From M3007 sp046316495 (lineage in GTDB: Bacteria; Bacteroidota; Bacteroidia; Chitinophagales; Saprospiraceae): a DNA stretch of 64,000 bases. A program made the translations under genes and the position numbers. Where the stretch lies: positions 11,064 through 75,063 of the forward strand of contig JBKDAM010000016.1 of assembly GCA_046316495.1 (NCBI GenBank), read 5' to 3'. A model generated the notes under the pieces. It ran no database searches. It had not been told where the DNA came from and saw only the letters and a list, made by a program, of their open reading frames with translations. Below, in pieces: positions 1 to 8,787 of the stretch. Positions within the stretch are counted from its first letter, which is position 1. Each line of letters opens with the position of its first letter.

Positions 1-279
1 CCCGTCGATAAATGATTCCGATTTTTGGAGTTGGCGTTCGGATTCCAATTCTTTGATGGCATCCCGGTCAACAACGGAGAATCGACCGGAGGCCAATAGG
101 GCGCGCAGGGCCGCTCCTCTACAATCCACCATATATTGGTCGTATTTTTTGCCGAGGGTATCGTGGGTAAATGGGGCAACCCAAATACTGTTTTTGTTGA
201 TTTGGGCGGAGAGTGTGCTGGTGAACAAGACGAACAGCAAACCGACACCTGACTTTATAATATTAGGAGTATAAGACAT
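1..279 (-). CDS. CsgG-like exported protein, partial (3' end beyond window)
   Basis: An open frame of 93 codons runs from an ATG at 277-279 to the window edge without a stop, so the C-terminal part lies outside. It starts with a signal peptide (hydrophobic residues about 8-26, ending near STLSAQ). The mature start reads IWVAPF, followed by a conserved block with GRFSVVDRDAI and then LESERQLQKSE. That pattern (short strand, helix, 'sGRFxVvDR', 'ERqlQkSe') is typical of the CsgG/HfaB/curli-assembly fold, whose members form or support outer-membrane export channels. It is the last visible gene of a four-gene minus-strand operon, 12 bases after the preceding stop. Family assignment is by motif only. 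Whether it is a true channel former cannot be judged without the missing part. Confidence 0.7.
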   Translation of the reverse strand, partial: MSYTPNIIKSGVGLLFVLFTSTLSAQINKNSIWVAPFTHDTLGKKYDQYMVDCRGAALRALLASGRFSVVDRDAIKELESERQLQKSESFIDG

Positions 280-291
280 GAACAAACTGTT

Positions 292-1212
292 TTAGCGACC
301 GATAAGGTCCAGTGCGTTATTCGATTTTAGCCAATTCAGGCTGATTGCTGTCAAGGCATTCCAACGGGCTTTTTCTACTTCTGCTCCGGTGGCCCACATT
401 TGAAATAGCCAATTCCATTGTTCTTTGCGTTCCGCATCCAGACGAGCTTCCATTCCCTGAATGGTTGCTTTCACTTGAGGGGCACAGGGAGCAGCGGCAT
501 CGACCTTGCTGAGTAGTTGGAGTGCCTCCACAAATCGGTTTGCTGCTGCAGCCGCTTCCGCTTGTTGGACAATGTTGCCACACAGCCGCGCCTGTTCCAG
601 CTCGAAGGCCTGTTGCCGGAGAGCTGCCGTGCTGGTATAGCAACCCGTTTCTACGGGCACCGCATGCAGGTGCGCGACCGCAGCCGCGTAGTTTCGTTTT
701 TCTACTTGATCGCTGGCAACAGCCTTTATCCTAGCACAATTATCTTCGTAATATTGGTCAATCAGCTGATCCATCTTTAATAACTCTTTCACCGCCATAC
801 TTTTTTTATTTCGAAGCTGTTGGACAGCCCTTTGAATCGCCTCGGAGCGAGTCTTCCCGCTTCCGGTGACTACCAGATCAAAACTGCCTAGAATTTCGGT
901 AGATACCAGGTTTTTGACTTGTACATTCAAATTCACTTTAGCCGTTTGTAGCGTTTTCATTCCTTCTGTTTTGCCTTCCTCCAGCAAACTCAGTGCAGGG
1001 ATTAGTCCGAAGAGGGAAAAACTTCCGCTTGCAGTCCCAGCCGCGGGCAGCATTCCGATCAGGAACCGTTCAGCTTCCTCTCCATGCCCCCGTTCAATGG
1101 GCGCATTATAGACGGTTCGAGCAACCTGATATGCTTGTTTCGCAGCCGTCTGCGCCTGCATCCAACCTGAAAACAGCGAAAAAACCAATAATAATGGGAA
1201 TGAACGAATCAT
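292..1212 (-). CDS. Exported protein of unknown function (LPP20/CsgG-operon associated)
   Basis: A 306-residue protein with a clear signal peptide (MIRSFPLLLVFSLFSGWMQAQ). I do not recognise a firm family. Residues about 100-140 contain the pattern 'GSFDLVVTGSGKTRSEAIQRA', which resembles the 'G.G.t..eA...A' helix of LPP20/FlgP-like lipoproteins. The rest is predicted to be largely helical, with several cysteines (DNCARI, TGCYTS, RLCGN, APCAPQ) that could form periplasmic disulfides. It sits 7 bases after the DUF6175-like gene and 12 bases before the CsgG-like gene, so co-transcription is very likely. A role in the same envelope assembly is inferred from position only. Confidence 0.75.
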   Translation of the reverse strand: MIRSFPLLLVFSLFSGWMQAQTAAKQAYQVARTVYNAPIERGHGEEAERFLIGMLPAAGTASGSFSLFGLIPALSLLEEGKTEGMKTLQTAKVNLNVQVKNLVSTEILGSFDLVVTGSGKTRSEAIQRAVQQLRNKKSMAVKELLKMDQLIDQYYEDNCARIKAVASDQVEKRNYAAAVAHLHAVPVETGCYTSTAALRQQAFELEQARLCGNIVQQAEAAAAANRFVEALQLLSKVDAAAPCAPQVKATIQGMEARLDAERKEQWNWLFQMWATGAEVEKARWNALTAISLNWLKSNNALDLIGR

Positions 1213-1219
1213 AAGTTGC

Positions 1220-2107
1220 TCAATTAATAGTAATAAATAATTTGTTGCCCTGAATATCGCGGGTAGATTCTAGTCCTAGCCCTTTTAAAAACTGCCGAAA
1301 TTCGGAGGCAAATTTGGAAATACGGTAGTTGTTTCCTTTTTCATCTTTAAATGGCACGCGCAACTCATCTACCAACATTTTAGTAGAGGTCACCCCTTGG
1401 GTATGGAAATAGCCTTTATAAGCATTTTTTTCTAACCACTGTTCGATTTGATCTGAGAGTATCTCGCCCGAATCGCCCACTTCGGCATCCATATCTACCG
1501 TTGAACCCTCGGCGAAGGTGATGCTCATGGTTGCAATTCGGCCATTTTGTACAATTTCGTCGAACTTGGATTGTAAGGTATTCAAAAATTCTTCGACCAA
1601 GCCTTCACAGGCCTTTTCAGTGAGTTTCTCGTAATTTTCGGAATAGAATTTTGGAGAAGTTTTTACTTTATTGGACAAAGAGAAACCGGAGAAGGCGTCG
1701 TAGGCGGTGACAATGACGGTCACACTATTTCCTCCGGAAGACCGATTAATGGTAGCCTCTGTTTCAATATAAATATCGGCACCAGAGAGCTCAATGATCT
1801 CTTGTTTGAGGGAAGTTCTATTTTCCAGCTCCATTGCTTTATCGTTGTTGAGCTGTTTCACCCGCGCGCGAAAATCAATGGTATTAAAGCCTCGGTTATC
1901 AAATCCCTCCTTGACTTTGGACACTGCTACCCGCAGGTTGATATCGCTTTCCAGGATGGTGCGCATATCCTGGCTTTCCTTTACAAAAGGAATAACCATA
2001 ATGGTGGGTTGGATGTTTTTGGCAGGGGTAGGCGCGCTTTCTTGAGCAAAGAGCTTTCCAGAAAAAAGCAACAGTGCTGATAGGCAAAAGGAAAAGGTGT
2101 TGTTCAT
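1220..2107 (-). CDS. DUF6175-like exported protein
   Basis: A 295-residue protein with a signal peptide (MNNTFSFCLSALLLFSGKLFAQ). The mature protein opens with 'PTIMVIPFVKE', then a mixed alpha/beta region, and ends in 'GNKLFITIN'. The 'P.imViPf..e..d.r.ile' opening and the overall length fit the DUF6175 family of Bacteroidota; its biochemical role is unknown to me. The opening resembles the strand that starts CsgG/TolB-N type domains, which fits a neighbour that is CsgG-like. It lies 6 bases after the lipoprotein gene in the same operon. The family name is from memory of the motif; an HMM search would settle it. Confidence 0.7.
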   Translation of the reverse strand: MNNTFSFCLSALLLFSGKLFAQESAPTPAKNIQPTIMVIPFVKESQDMRTILESDINLRVAVSKVKEGFDNRGFNTIDFRARVKQLNNDKAMELENRTSLKQEIIELSGADIYIETEATINRSSGGNSVTVIVTAYDAFSGFSLSNKVKTSPKFYSENYEKLTEKACEGLVEEFLNTLQSKFDEIVQNGRIATMSITFAEGSTVDMDAEVGDSGEILSDQIEQWLEKNAYKGYFHTQGVTSTKMLVDELRVPFKDEKGNNYRISKFASEFRQFLKGLGLESTRDIQGNKLFITIN

Positions 2108-2113
2108 AGAAAA

Positions 2114-2572
2114 TTAATAACCGAATTTTCGAATAATTTGGTGACTCTCCAGATCTCTACGGAGACTGGTCACATCAATTTTGAGGTAGTTTTGAACATT
2201 TTCGCCGGAACGAACCTGTGGCCGGAAGGCTGAATTGGGTTCCGAGTGCATCATGAAGCGTTTATAACCCGCTTCATCCAGTAGTTCAGTGAAGTATCGC
2301 TTGTGTTTTGCCTGTGCCTTATCACCATCCGGGACCATGGGCAGGTTGTATTGAGAGCCTGGAATGCCCTTGAACAGCAAGTTGTAAAAGGCATTTCGCT
2401 CCGCATTTTCAATTGCAGCCTTTTTAGTGGCACCGTAGCCAGCAGCGCTGACCTGGATAGTACCTGGCTCTTGACTACCGATGTAGTTAACTTCACCAGT
2501 GACGATTTTAGAGGAATTGCAGGCCATTAAGGCAGAAAGAACGACAGCAGCAAGGAGGTATTGTACCTTCAT
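2114..2572 (-). CDS. Small lipoprotein, first gene of the CsgG-like operon
   Basis: 152 residues starting at MKVQYLLAAVV. An upstream in-frame start at 2620 exists but would put 16 residues, including part of the promoter, ahead of a normal signal peptide. The lipobox LMAC puts the lipidated Cys near residue 18. The mature protein contains 'IQVSAAGYGATKKAAIENA', a pattern like the LPP20/FlgP 'v.a.G.g.t...A...A' motif, followed by a charged C-terminus ending FGY. A TATCTTTG -7 element at 2589-2596 lies just upstream, so this is probably the operon's first gene. It is likely an outer-membrane lipoprotein partnering the downstream exported proteins; that role is inferred. Confidence 0.72.
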   Translation of the reverse strand: MKVQYLLAAVVLSALMACNSSKIVTGEVNYIGSQEPGTIQVSAAGYGATKKAAIENAERNAFYNLLFKGIPGSQYNLPMVPDGDKAQAKHKRYFTELLDEAGYKRFMMHSEPNSAFRPQVRSGENVQNYLKIDVTSLRRDLESHQIIRKFGY

Positions 2573-2588
2573 ATGAAATAATTTGCTG

Positions 2589-2596
2589 CAAAGATA
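2589..2596 (-). promoter_or_regulatory. Promoter -7 element of the CsgG-like operon
   Basis: On the minus strand this reads TATCTTTG, an exact match to the Bacteroidota -7 consensus TAnnTTTG, 16 bases upstream of the lipoprotein start at 2572. A very short leader is implied. Confidence 0.6.
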
Positions 2597-2627
2597 CATT
2601 CCGGCAGTAGCTGATACCACCGGAATG
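2597..2627 (-). terminator. Inverted repeat between TonB receptor stop and next promoter
   Basis: CATTCCGG (2597-2604) and CCGGAATG (2620-2627) form a perfect 8-bp stem with a 15-base loop. It lies 27 bases downstream of the TonB-receptor stop on the minus strand and directly upstream of the next operon's -7 element. There is no clean T-run, so it could be a weak terminator or an operator. Confidence 0.35.
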
Positions 2628-2654
2628 CATATTAAATATATTTTTAACTAACTA

Positions 2655-4958
2655 TTACAGTTCCATCCTCCAGCTTAAATTGGGAATTAAACCCAGCTGA
2701 TACTTGGTTTCTACTTGTTGGGTGACGGGATCGTAGTACCGGTAAGCAATATTTTGGTGCATGGTTAAGTTCTGAAATTCGAGGGCAAAAGTGGTATTTC
2801 GAACTCTTCTAAGGCTTTTTTTCCAATACAACCGACCATCTACTCTAAAATAAGGGTTATTTTTTTCCGTATATCCATTCGTGTATATAAACACGGTGGT
2901 TTGACTTTGGACGGAGGCAGCGTTATCAATGGGCAATGCCCGGGTACCACCCATAAACACCGCCCGGCCATTCACCCCAAAATGGCGGAAGATCCCGCTT
3001 TTCTTTTCCTTCCGCTTCCACTCCTTACCTGCCAGCAAATTAGCTACCTGGCCTACCTCCCATCGGCTAGACCGCAAGACTTCATCAGAGCCACTCACCC
3101 TCGATTGTAGCAATGTGAGGTTGGTATTTGCAAACCAGCCGTCCGCAAAGCGGCGGTTCACCATCAGTTCTAATCCAGTATTGAAGGCTTTTCCATTCCG
3201 AACTGGGTTGGAGAGGTCCAGTGTCTCTGTTTCATTGAAATGGCTGTAGGCATCCCGGGTCAAACCGTCCACTACAATATTGGTCACTTGTTGGTGAAAG
3301 GCCTCAGCACTAAACTCCCATTGTACCTCCGGCTGAAACCGATACCTCAGTCCGAGGTTGCGGGCATGGATCAAATCTCCGTTTATGCTGGCCCTCCATT
3401 GGGCGTCAAACTGACTGTAGGCCGCGGCAGAAAAAACAACTTGGTGGGCAGAAGCTGGCCGCCAGGCCAACTGCAGCCTAGGATCCAAGGAATACCTCAA
3501 GGGAGTGCCGATCGGGTTAATTCCAGCTGTCGCCTGAAGCCGACCACCCAGAAGACTGAACTCGGATGCCAGCCAAGCCTGAGTGACCTGCTGGGTCAAT
3601 TGACTGCTGTAGATGGAAACGAAAAGATCATCCCCTACCCTGGATAAATTGCGCAAAAGATAAGCAGTAGACTGCGCCCCCATAAGCCAGGAAAGGCGAT
3701 TGGAAGACCTCAACTTTCCTGAAAAATGCAAGCTGAAACGCCCTTGATCTTGTAAATCGGATTGTAAAAAAGCGGAGGACACCTGGGAGCGGCTGTTTTC
3801 TTGAGTAGAAAAGGCAGTGCCGATTTTATAGGAAAACTCATCTCCGACAAAACCATAATAAGTGGCACCTCCAATACCCGTCCGGGAAGTAAAATCAATC
3901 TTGAACTGGTCTTTGTAAACCGCCACCGAATCGGGTGGAGTGAAAAGATTCTCCGAATTCCCGGCCAGCACAAATACCGACAAATAATCTTTTTTTCGAA
4001 ATGGGAAGTTCAGGTGCAAGGCCAAATCCTGAAAAGTAATCTGCTCTCCTCCAAACGAAACCCCTAGTTTCCCCAAAATACCGACCGTCGAATACCGGTA
4101 GTTAAACAAATAGGAGGCACCTTTCTTTTTTTTACTCAGAGGGCCTTCTGCCGAGATATCCATACCAATAAGCCCCGCCTGAATCGTTTGCTCGTGCTGT
4201 TGGTTGTTGCCCTTTCGCAATTGCAAATCCATCATTCCTGCCACCCCATCATTGTACCCAACCGAACCAGCACCCGTAATCAATGCCGAATGGTCAATCA
4301 TCTGGGCAGATAACATCAGAACACCACCACTGGACAACGACGGCCGATCAGAAAAAGTACCCGCGTTGGGCAGGTGATTGGGATTCACCACATCCAAGCC
4401 CTGCAAGCGCCAACGTACCCAGGAAGGGTTGTTTCCACGGATACTCATGCTATTGGTACCATCATCGGTCTGCACCACCCCAGGAGCCATGGCAGCCAAT
4501 CGAGCCGGATCAAAATAGGTCATGGGGTAATTCAATGTTTGTTCCCTAGACAAAGGAAGCTCTCCAATGGGAGACCGGTCTCGAAAGGGCCTGGATTCTA
4601 CAATATCTACACAGGTAAGGGCAGCCTCGGGAAGTTCCATTGGACTCAGCAGCACCTCGAGCACCCGCTCCTTGCCTGCCACTAATTGAATTTCAAGAAT
4701 AGTAAAAGATTGATAGCCACTCGCCTGCACCGTTAGCCAGCCAACTCCTGGACGCGGAGCTTCGATACGGAACTCCGAATCACCCATTTGGGCAACTACA
4801 CGATCGTTGGACGTGTAGTAAAAAACCAGTTCAGCTCCCGGTAGCGGTTGCAGGGTATTCTTGTCAAGCACCGCGCCTCTGAGCGCTTGAGCCTGAACAC
4901 TTGTTTGGGAAAGTCCCAAAAAAAGCAGGAAAAGCAGGTACGTATAGTTTCGAATCAT
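2655..4958 (-). CDS. TonB-dependent receptor with N-terminal carboxypeptidase-regulatory-like domain
   Basis: A 767-residue outer-membrane active transporter. It has a signal peptide (about 1-24, ending SVQAQ) and a CarboxypepD_reg-like beta-sandwich (about 25-110; 'LRGAVLDKNTLQPLPGAEL'). The plug domain follows (about 130-250; 'APGVVQTDDGTNSMSIRGN' and 'NDGVAGMMDLQL'), then a 22-strand-type barrel ending in SWRMEL with the expected terminal aromatic pattern. The N-terminal domain is typical of Bacteroidota receptors. The substrate is not evident; no SusD partner lies next to it. A weak -7-like element (GATCTTTG, minus strand, 5003-5010) lies upstream. It appears to be transcribed alone. Confidence 0.88.
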   Translation of the reverse strand: MIRNYTYLLFLLFLGLSQTSVQAQALRGAVLDKNTLQPLPGAELVFYYTSNDRVVAQMGDSEFRIEAPRPGVGWLTVQASGYQSFTILEIQLVAGKERVLEVLLSPMELPEAALTCVDIVESRPFRDRSPIGELPLSREQTLNYPMTYFDPARLAAMAPGVVQTDDGTNSMSIRGNNPSWVRWRLQGLDVVNPNHLPNAGTFSDRPSLSSGGVLMLSAQMIDHSALITGAGSVGYNDGVAGMMDLQLRKGNNQQHEQTIQAGLIGMDISAEGPLSKKKKGASYLFNYRYSTVGILGKLGVSFGGEQITFQDLALHLNFPFRKKDYLSVFVLAGNSENLFTPPDSVAVYKDQFKIDFTSRTGIGGATYYGFVGDEFSYKIGTAFSTQENSRSQVSSAFLQSDLQDQGRFSLHFSGKLRSSNRLSWLMGAQSTAYLLRNLSRVGDDLFVSIYSSQLTQQVTQAWLASEFSLLGGRLQATAGINPIGTPLRYSLDPRLQLAWRPASAHQVVFSAAAYSQFDAQWRASINGDLIHARNLGLRYRFQPEVQWEFSAEAFHQQVTNIVVDGLTRDAYSHFNETETLDLSNPVRNGKAFNTGLELMVNRRFADGWFANTNLTLLQSRVSGSDEVLRSSRWEVGQVANLLAGKEWKRKEKKSGIFRHFGVNGRAVFMGGTRALPIDNAASVQSQTTVFIYTNGYTEKNNPYFRVDGRLYWKKSLRRVRNTTFALEFQNLTMHQNIAYRYYDPVTQQVETKYQLGLIPNLSWRMEL

Positions 4959-5143
4959 ATTTTAAGTTTTGTGCTAAACAAAATTCTATTCAAACCGTTG
5001 CGCAAAGATCTTAAAAACGCAAGTAGATGACTTTTTAAAGCTTTAAATGGTGCAAGTAAAACTCCTTATTTTGAAATTTTCTAAATTGAAAAAAAATAGC
5101 CTCGAAAAGCCGGATAAAATTCAGTTCTTAACGTTCTGAGTAG

Positions 5144-5151
5144 TAGGTTTG
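5144..5151 (+). promoter_or_regulatory. Promoter -7 element of sdhCAB
   Basis: TAGGTTTG matches TAnnTTTG. It is 73 bases before the sdhC start, giving a leader of roughly 65-70 bases. Confidence 0.55.
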
Positions 5152-5223
5152 CAGCGAAAACGTGACCCGTTTCTGACAAACGGCACATCTTATTTCATAA
5201 CAGTAATAAAGCACTGACTATCA

Positions 5224-5913
5224 ATGAGTTGGTTTACCAAGTTTTTAAGTTCGTCCATCGGTCAAAAGTGGATCATGGCTTTGACCGGATTATTTTTGAT
5301 GCTGTTTCTGGTGATACACCTGATTGGCAATTTGCAACTATTAAAGGATGACGGTGGGGAAGCGTTCAATACCTACGCGTTTTTCATGACGCACAATCCG
5401 CTCATCAAGTTTGTTTCTATTTCGCTTTATCTGTTTATCCTGTGGCACGCCGTTCAAGGCATTCGCTTGTGGCGGAGCAACCAGGCAGCGCGCGGCAGCC
5501 GGGGTTATGCGGTAAACTATGCTCGTTCCTCCGAGGTTTCCTCCAGGAATATGGCTTGGTTCGGTATTGTCATCTTTGTTTTCCTCCTGCTGCACTTGTA
5601 CCAGTTTTGGTTAAAGATGAAGTTGGGCGTTTTGCCGCCTGCCGAAGTGGCAGCTTATGACCATCCGGTACAGAACCTTTACTTGCCGGTAAAAGAGGCG
5701 TTCTCGAATATTTACTACGTCTTGTTTTATGTGGTTTCCATGGTGGTGGTAGGTTTTCACCTTTGGCATGGCTTCTGGTCGTCTTTCCAGACCGTTGGCA
5801 TCAACCACCCGAGGTACAACGGACTTATTAAATCGGTCGGATATGCGTATGCGGTACTCATGGCAGTTGGATTTTCCATCATTCCAGTGTACATGTATTT
5901 TGTCCAACAATAA
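5224..5913 (+). CDS. sdhC: Succinate dehydrogenase cytochrome b subunit
   Basis: A 229-residue membrane anchor of a type-B (Wolinella-like) succinate:quinone oxidoreductase. Five hydrophobic segments are visible: about 15-35 (ALTGLFLMLFLVIHLIGNL), 60-80, 105-125, 155-180 and 200-225. His residues in or near the segments (VIHLIGN, LWHAV, LLHLYQF, FHLWHGF) are candidates for ligands of the two b hemes expected in this family. It anchors SdhA/SdhB on the cytoplasmic face and exchanges electrons with menaquinone. It is the first gene of sdhCAB, 46 bases before sdhA. The start is supported by the promoter upstream and the normal cytoplasmic N-terminus. Confidence 0.95.
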   Translation: MSWFTKFLSSSIGQKWIMALTGLFLMLFLVIHLIGNLQLLKDDGGEAFNTYAFFMTHNPLIKFVSISLYLFILWHAVQGIRLWRSNQAARGSRGYAVNYARSSEVSSRNMAWFGIVIFVFLLLHLYQFWLKMKLGVLPPAEVAAYDHPVQNLYLPVKEAFSNIYYVLFYVVSMVVVGFHLWHGFWSSFQTVGINHPRYNGLIKSVGYAYAVLMAVGFSIIPVYMYFVQQ

Positions 5914-5959
5914 CTTTTAACTATTCAGCATCGCCTCAGGGCGAAAAATAATATTCAAT

Positions 5960-7897
5960 ATGTCTATCAAAACCAGTCCGGCATTAAACAGCAAAGCTCC
6001 GTCCGGTCCCATTTCGGATAAATGGAGCCACTACAAAAGCACTGTTCCGTTGGTTTCACCCAACAACAAACGCCGCATCGACGTCATCATCGTTGGTTCT
6101 GGCCTTGCAGGAGCCTCTGCAGCTGCCTCTCTTGGCGAGTTGGGTTACAATGTTAAAGTTTTTACCTTCCACGATAGCCCACGGCGCGCTCACTCCATCG
6201 CTGCTCAGGGTGGTATCAACGCGGCTAAAAATTACCGCAACGACGGCGACTCCGTTTACCGCTTGTTTTACGATACGATTAAAGGAGGCGATTACCGGGC
6301 ACGGGAAGCCAACGTGCACCGCCTCGCTGAAGTTTCTGGCAATATCATAGACCAATGCGTCGCACAAGGCGTCCCTTTCGCCCGCGAATACGGTGGTCTG
6401 CTCGATAATCGCTCTTTCGGGGGCACACAGGTTAGCCGTACGTTCTATGCCCGCGGTCAAACCGGTCAGCAGTTGCTCATCGGTGCCTATCAGGCACTTA
6501 GTCGCCAAGTTTCCTTGGGCGCTGTAAAATTGTACAACCGCCACGAAATGCTGGATGTAGTCGTGGTAGACGGACAGTGCCGGGGTATCATTGCTCGGAA
6601 CCTGCTTACCGGTGAATTGGAACGCCACGCCGCTCACGCCGTAGTCCTCGCCACCGGTGGATATGGAAACGTATTCTACCTCAGTACCAATGCCATGATG
6701 TGCAATGTGACTGCCGCTTGGCGCGCACACCGCAGAGGGGCATTCTTTGGCAATCCTTGCTACACCCAAATTCACCCAACCTGTATCCCAGTTTCAGGTG
6801 ACTATCAGTCTAAATTAACGCTGATGTCAGAATCCCTCCGGAACGACGGACGCTGCTGGGTACCTAAGAATGCTGCAGATGTAAAAAAGAATCCGAACGA
6901 TATCCCAGAAGCAGACCGCGACTACTACTTGGAGCGCCGCTATCCGGCTTTTGGCAACCTCGTTCCACGTGATATTGCCAGCCGCGCCGCTAAAATGGTG
7001 TGCGACGAGGGCCGCGGAGTAGGTTCAACCGGACTTGCTGTGTACTTGGACTTCGCAGATGCCATCAAAAGGGATGGTCATGCCGCCATTTCCGCCCGCT
7101 ACGGCAACTTGTTTGAAATGTACGAAAAAATCACCGGCGAAGATCCCTACAAAATGCCTATGCGCATTTATCCCGCAGTACACTATACCATGGGAGGTCT
7201 TTGGGTAGATTATGAGTTGATGACCACCGTTCCTGGCCTCTACGCCACTGGTGAATCCAACTTTAGCGACCACGGCGCTAACCGCTTGGGCGCTTCCGCG
7301 CTCATGCAAGGCTTGGCTGATGGCTACTTCGTATTGCCCTACACCATCGGATCTTACCTGAGCAACGAAATTCGGACGGGCGCGATTTCTACCAACCTGC
7401 CAGAATTTGAAAAAGCTGAAAAAGAAGTACGCGACCGTATTGAGCGCCTCAAAGCGATCAAAGGCAAGAACAGTGTGGAAAGCTACCACCGCCGCCTTGG
7501 AAAAATCATGTGGGACAAATGTGGTATGGCCCGTACAGAAGCAGGGTTGAAGGAAGCCATCCAAGAAATTCAAGCCTTGCGCGCTGATTTCTGGAAAGAT
7601 GTGTTCGTCCCTGGTTCTGACGCTGAATACAACCCAGAACTGGAAAAAGCCCTTCGGGTAGCCGATTTCCTCGAATTGGGTGAACTCATGTGCGAAGACG
7701 CCCTACATCGAAACGAGTCTTGTGGCGGTCACTTCCGTGAAGAATACCAGACTCCAGAAGGAGAGGCCCTGCGCGATGATGACAACTTCATGTACGTAGC
7801 AGCCTGGGAGTGGAAAGGCGAAGGACAAAAACAAGAGCTCCACAAAGAATCGCTGGATTATGAAGTGGTAAAAGTGTCCCAACGTTCGTACAAATAA
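5960..7897 (+). CDS. sdhA: Succinate dehydrogenase/fumarate reductase flavoprotein subunit
   Basis: A 645-residue catalytic subunit. It oxidises succinate to fumarate in the TCA cycle and passes electrons to SdhB. Visible motifs are the FAD dinucleotide fold 'VIIVGSGLAGASAAASLGE' (about 43-61), the covalent-FAD region 'RRAHSIAAQGGINAAKN' with its His, the active-site 'NLVPRDIASRA' with the catalytic Arg, 'HYTMGGLWVDY', and 'SNFSDHGANRLGASALMQG'. Length and motifs fit the type-B enzymes of Bacteroidota and Epsilonproteobacteria. The gene lies between sdhC and sdhB in one operon. Confidence 0.97.
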   Translation: MSIKTSPALNSKAPSGPISDKWSHYKSTVPLVSPNNKRRIDVIIVGSGLAGASAAASLGELGYNVKVFTFHDSPRRAHSIAAQGGINAAKNYRNDGDSVYRLFYDTIKGGDYRAREANVHRLAEVSGNIIDQCVAQGVPFAREYGGLLDNRSFGGTQVSRTFYARGQTGQQLLIGAYQALSRQVSLGAVKLYNRHEMLDVVVVDGQCRGIIARNLLTGELERHAAHAVVLATGGYGNVFYLSTNAMMCNVTAAWRAHRRGAFFGNPCYTQIHPTCIPVSGDYQSKLTLMSESLRNDGRCWVPKNAADVKKNPNDIPEADRDYYLERRYPAFGNLVPRDIASRAAKMVCDEGRGVGSTGLAVYLDFADAIKRDGHAAISARYGNLFEMYEKITGEDPYKMPMRIYPAVHYTMGGLWVDYELMTTVPGLYATGESNFSDHGANRLGASALMQGLADGYFVLPYTIGSYLSNEIRTGAISTNLPEFEKAEKEVRDRIERLKAIKGKNSVESYHRRLGKIMWDKCGMARTEAGLKEAIQEIQALRADFWKDVFVPGSDAEYNPELEKALRVADFLELGELMCEDALHRNESCGGHFREEYQTPEGEALRDDDNFMYVAAWEWKGEGQKQELHKESLDYEVVKVSQRSYK

Positions 7898-7955
7898 CTC
7901 TTCTGTCTCAACAACAATCACTCGATCATCAGCATCGCTCAATCTATAGCAGATT

Positions 7956-8708
7956 ATGAAACTGAATCTAAAAATCTGGCGCCAGGGCGGCAACTATAAA
8001 AATGGGCAGTTTGTACAATACGAACTCCCAAACGTCAACCCACACATGTCCTTCCTCGAAATGCTCGATGTACTCAATGAGCAACTCGTTAGCAAAAGGG
8101 AAGAGCCCGTCGCATTCGAACACGACTGCCGGGAGGGTATCTGTGGCACCTGCTCTATGGTCATCGACGGCCGTCCACACGGCCCGATGAAAGGCACCAC
8201 TACTTGCCAGCTACACATGCGCCACTATAACGACGGAGATACCATTGTAATCGAGCCGTTCCGCGCAAAAGCATTCCCTGTCATTAAAGACTTGGTGGTA
8301 GACCGCTCTGCCTTCGACCGGATTATACAATCTGGAGGATATGTAAGCGTAAATACTGGACAAGCACAGGACGCTAACTCTATTCCGGTAGAAAAAGACC
8401 AGGCTGGCCGTTCTTTCGACGCGGCTGCTTGCATCGGTTGCGGTGCCTGCGTTGCAGCTTGCCCCAACGCCTCTGCTATGCTCTTCACTTCCGCAAAGGT
8501 CAGCCACCTGGCCCTGCTTCCACAAGGACAGGTAGAACGCAAGCGCCGGGTACTTAAAATGGTCGCCCAAATGGATAAGGAAGGCTTCGGTCAATGTTCA
8601 AATGTGAAAGCCTGCGAGGCAGAATGCCCGAAGGAAATTTCAGTTTCCAACATTGCACGGATGAACCGCGAGTACGCAAGTGCCGCATTCACCAACGAAT
8701 CCAACTAA
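7956..8708 (+). CDS. sdhB: Succinate dehydrogenase/fumarate reductase iron-sulfur subunit
   Basis: 250 residues carrying electrons from SdhA to the membrane anchor. The N-terminal ferredoxin domain has the [2Fe-2S] ligands in 'CREGICGTCSMVIDG' plus the later 'TTTCQLH'. The C-terminal domain has 'CIGCGACVAACPNAS' and 'CSNVKACEAECPKEIS', which supply the ligands of the [4Fe-4S] and [3Fe-4S] clusters. It is the last gene of the operon, 58 bases after sdhA, followed by a strong hairpin terminator at 8732-8762. Confidence 0.97.
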   Translation: MKLNLKIWRQGGNYKNGQFVQYELPNVNPHMSFLEMLDVLNEQLVSKREEPVAFEHDCREGICGTCSMVIDGRPHGPMKGTTTCQLHMRHYNDGDTIVIEPFRAKAFPVIKDLVVDRSAFDRIIQSGGYVSVNTGQAQDANSIPVEKDQAGRSFDAAACIGCGACVAACPNASAMLFTSAKVSHLALLPQGQVERKRRVLKMVAQMDKEGFGQCSNVKACEAECPKEISVSNIARMNREYASAAFTNESN

Positions 8709-8725
8709 AACTGGGTTCTATCTTA

Positions 8726-8769
8726 TAAAAAAACGGCGGCCCCTGTTGCAGGAGCTGCCGTTTTTTATT
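8726..8769. terminator. Bidirectional terminator between sdhB and era
   Basis: A 14-bp stem (8732-8745 with 8749-8762, one G-T pair and one mismatch) around a 3-base loop. It is flanked by an A-run on the left and a T-run on the right, so it can terminate both sdhCAB and the convergent era transcript. Confidence 0.85.
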
Positions 8770-8787
8770 ATTTTATACTCCAAAATC

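Noticed and set aside
6056..6775. 239-codon open frame antisense to sdhA
   Set aside because: It is opposite a highly conserved enzyme gene and has no start context or recognisable domain.
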